From: an uncultured Alphaproteobacteria bacterium
GTDB taxonomy: Bacteria > Pseudomonadota > Alphaproteobacteria > Parvibaculales > Parvibaculaceae
Length of the DNA: 34,575 bases
Direction: 5' to 3'
Assembly (NCBI GenBank): GCA_903889655.1
Contig: CAISYL010000026.1
Location: 1 to 34,575, forward strand
Each line of letters starts with the position of its first letter. The first letter of the stretch is position 1. Positions 32,586 to 34,575 of this stretch are shown piece by piece. The position numbers and the translations under genes were made by a program. The notes under the pieces are model-generated. The model did not search any database, was not told the DNA's origin, and was given only the letters and a program-made list of their open reading frames with translations.

Positions 32586-34538
32586 GTGACGAATACCGAT
32601 GCTCCGCTCTGGACCCCGTCGCCCGCCCGCGTCGCGGGGACGAACCTCACCGCCTTCGCCGGCCATTTGACGGCGCGGCACGGCGTCCGCTTCGCCGACT
32701 ACGCGGCGCTCCATCAATGGTCGGTCGATCATCCGGAAGCCTTCTGGGATGCGGTCTGGGACTTTTGCGGCGTCGTCGGAGAGAAGGGCGCGCGTTTCCT
32801 CGTCGATGCCGACAAGATGCCCGGCGCAAAATTCTTCCCCGATGCGAAGCTGAACTTCGCCGAAAATCTTCTCTCGCATGAGGGCGGCGGACCGGCGCTG
32901 CTCTTCAACAATGAAGGCGTCGAGGCGGCGCCCGTCGCCTGGTCCGAATTGAAATCCCGCGTCGCGCGCTTTGCCTCCGTGCTGCGGGGCTGGGGCATCG
33001 AGCCCGGCGACCGCGTCGCGGCCTTCATGCCGAACTGCCCGGACACGATCGTCGCGATGCTGGCCGCGACCAGCCTCGGAGCGGTCTTCTCCTCCTGCTC
33101 GCCGGACTTCGGCGTGCGCGGCGTGCTTGATCGCTTCGGCCAGATCGAGCCCAAGGTGCTCGTCGCCTGCGACGGTTATCGCTACGCGGGGAAGGTGCTG
33201 CCGTCCCACGAAAAGCTCACCGAGATCATCGCAGGTCTGCCGACGCTCGAACATGTCGCCATCGTCCCTTTCATTGGCGAAGGCCCAAAGGGCTTGCCAA
33301 AGGCGGAAAACTTCGAAGACCTCATCAAGCATGCGCCCGTCGCGCCGCTGACCTTCACACGCCTTCCCTTTGCGCACCCGCTCTACATCATGTTTTCGAG
33401 CGGCACGACCGGCGTACCGAAATGCATCGTGCATTCGGCGGGCGGCACGCTGATCCAGCACCTGAAAGAGCACAAGCTCGGCACCGACGTGAAGCCGGGT
33501 GACGTGCTTTTCTACTTCACAACCTGCGGCTGGATGATGTGGAACTGGCTCGTCTCTGGCCTTGCCTCCGATGCGACACTGGCGTTGTACGATGGCTCGC
33601 CGTTCCATCCCTCCGAGCGCGTGCTCTTCGACTATATCGATGCGGCGAAGATCAGGATTTTCGGCACCTCGGCGAAGTTTATCGATGCGGTGAAGAAGTC
33701 GGGTTTCAAGCCGCGCGAGACGCATTCGCTTGCGAGCATGGAAACGATTCTTTCGACCGGATCGCCGCTCGTCGCCGAGAGTTTCGATTTCGTCTATGAG
33801 GACATCAAGGCGGACGTGCAGCTCGCCTCGATTTCCGGCGGCACGGATATTCTGTCCTGCTTCGTCGGCGGATCGCCCTGGCTCCCGGTCTGGCGTGGCG
33901 AGATTCAGGCCAAGGGCCTCGGCATGGCGAGCAACGTCTGGGACGATGACGGCAAGCCGGTCCTGCGGGAGAAGGGCGAGCTCGTCTGCGACGTCCCGTT
34001 CCCCTCGATGCCGATCGGTTTCTGGAACGACGCGGATGGCGCCAAATATCGTGGCGCTTATTTCGAGCGGTTCCCTGGCGTCTGGTGTCACGGCGATTTC
34101 GCTGAGATCACCGCACATGGCGGCTTCATCATCCATGGGCGTTCCGATGCGACGCTCAATCCCGGAGGCGTGCGCATCGGTACGGCGGAAATCTACGCGC
34201 AGGTCGAGCAGCTGCCAGAAATTCAGGAATCGATTGCCATCGGTCAGGACTGGGATGGCGATGCCCGCGTCGTTCTTTTCGTCGTGATGAAGCCCGGCGT
34301 CGCGCTCGACGACGCGCTGCAGGCGAAGATACGCAAGAAAATCCGCGACGGTGCCTCGCCTCGTCACGTGCCGGCGAAGATCGTCGCCGTCGCCGACATT
34401 CCGCGCACCAAATCGGGCAAGATCACGGAACTCGCCGTGCGCGACGTGGTGCATGGCCGCCCGATCAAGAACAAGGAAGCGCTCGCCAATCCCGAAGCGC
34501 TCGATCTCTTCAGCGACCTGGCCGAGTTGAAGAGCTGA
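32586..34538 (+). CDS. aacS: Acetoacetyl-CoA synthetase
   Basis: This 650-residue member of the acyl-AMP-forming family activates acetoacetate to acetoacetyl-CoA with ATP. The family features are in order: an early [19 protein letters not shown] segment, [19 protein letters not shown], the P-loop [30 protein letters not shown], and the hinge and C-terminal lysine region [14 protein letters not shown]. The length is that of AacS and longer than that of most acyl-CoA synthetases in this family. I chose GTG at 32586 because the aligned N-terminus begins there; the frame is open upstream. Its place behind the valine genes suggests use of acetoacetate from leucine or polyhydroxybutyrate turnover. 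Confidence 0.94.
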   Translation: MTNTDAPLWTPSPARVAGTNLTAFAGHLTARHGVRFADYAALHQWSVDHPEAFWDAVWDFCGVVGEKGARFLVDADKMPGAKFFPDAKLNFAENLLSHEGGGPALLFNNEGVEAAPVAWSELKSRVARFASVLRGWGIEPGDRVAAFMPNCPDTIVAMLAATSLGAVFSSCSPDFGVRGVLDRFGQIEPKVLVACDGYRYAGKVLPSHEKLTEIIAGLPTLEHVAIVPFIGEGPKGLPKAENFEDLIKHAPVAPLTFTRLPFAHPLYIMFSSGTTGVPKCIVHSAGGTLIQHLKEHKLGTDVKPGDVLFYFTTCGWMMWNWLVSGLASDATLALYDGSPFHPSERVLFDYIDAAKIRIFGTSAKFIDAVKKSGFKPRETHSLASMETILSTGSPLVAESFDFVYEDIKADVQLASISGGTDILSCFVGGSPWLPVWRGEIQAKGLGMASNVWDDDGKPVLREKGELVCDVPFPSMPIGFWNDADGAKYRGAYFERFPGVWCHGDFAEITAHGGFIIHGRSDATLNPGGVRIGTAEIYAQVEQLPEIQESIAIGQDWDGDARVVLFVVMKPGVALDDALQAKIRKKIRDGASPRHVPAKIVAVADIPRTKSGKITELAVRDVVHGRPIKNKEALANPEALDLFSDLAELKS

Positions 34539-34552
34539 GAGGAGTACCCGCG

Positions 34553-34575
34553 TTGACGAAATATCTTTTTACGCC
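34553..34575 (+). CDS. Start of a further gene, cut by the window edge
   Basis: A strong ribosome-binding site (GAGAGGAG) follows the aacS stop directly, and a TTG at 34553-34555 opens a frame reading MTKYLFT before the window ends. The spacing suggests it belongs to the same operon. Seven codons are too few to identify it. Confidence 0.4.

Noticed and set aside
32544-34454. 636-codon minus-strand open frame
   Set aside because: Antisense shadow of acetoacetyl-CoA synthetase.

Overview
The window reads as chromosome from a GC-rich alphaproteobacterium. Support comes from the PmtA-type lipid methyltransferase end, the GC-rich third codon positions, and a valine-catabolism plus acetoacetyl-CoA synthetase cluster of the kind found in Parvibaculum-like or rhizobial lineages. 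The genus cannot be fixed by eye. There is no rRNA, CRISPR array, insertion sequence or phage gene.

Layout. (1) 1-546: the 3' end of a phosphatidylethanolamine N-methyltransferase gene, then an elongator tRNA-Met(CAT) with its own sigma70-like promoter. (2) 573-8604, minus strand: a complete high-affinity potassium uptake operon, kdpFABCDE. It is headed by an extra 27-codon membrane-peptide gene directly in front of kdpF, and a candidate KdpE site (direct repeats 11 bp apart) lies upstream. (3) 8868-11742: an accessory patch with a small hypothetical protein, a membrane-anchored CHASE3-like sensor lacking any output domain, a divergent stand-alone receiver protein, and a short EnvC-like (degenerate LytM/M23) exported protein. 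(4) 11770-16973: a MexEF-like RND efflux pair (minus strand) with a divergent TetR repressor and palindromic operators between them. A strong hairpin sits between the two pump genes and another at the 3' end. (5) 17076-18503: a secreted Asn-Ser repeat peptide, an RluA-type pseudouridine synthase, SlyX and a GIY-YIG protein. (6) 18611-25900: a neighbourhood that looks like a cyclic-nucleotide signalling module. It holds an exported FecR-domain protein with a poly-Gln tail, a small TPR protein, a cNMP-binding/SpoIIE-type phosphatase, a cNMP-binding MscS channel, a DUF3307 membrane protein and a CHASE2-class III adenylate cyclase. (7) 25967-34575: a LysR regulator divergent from a branched-chain (valine) catabolic operon of mmsA, isobutyryl-CoA dehydrogenase, 3-hydroxyisobutyryl-CoA hydrolase, mmsB, enoyl-CoA hydratase and acetoacetyl-CoA synthetase. 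mmsA carries an apparent one-base deletion, and a further gene begins at the right edge.

How the parts may work together. KdpD/KdpE would sense potassium limitation and drive the KdpFABC pump. In region 6 the cyclase would supply cAMP to two different proteins that carry cNMP-binding domains and lie just beyond it: a membrane channel and a phosphatase. The FecR and TPR proteins could be envelope-side components. This wiring is inferred from domains and proximity and is the part of the window most worth testing. In region 7 the enzymes cover valine breakdown from isobutyryl-CoA to propionyl-CoA, with acetoacetate activation attached.
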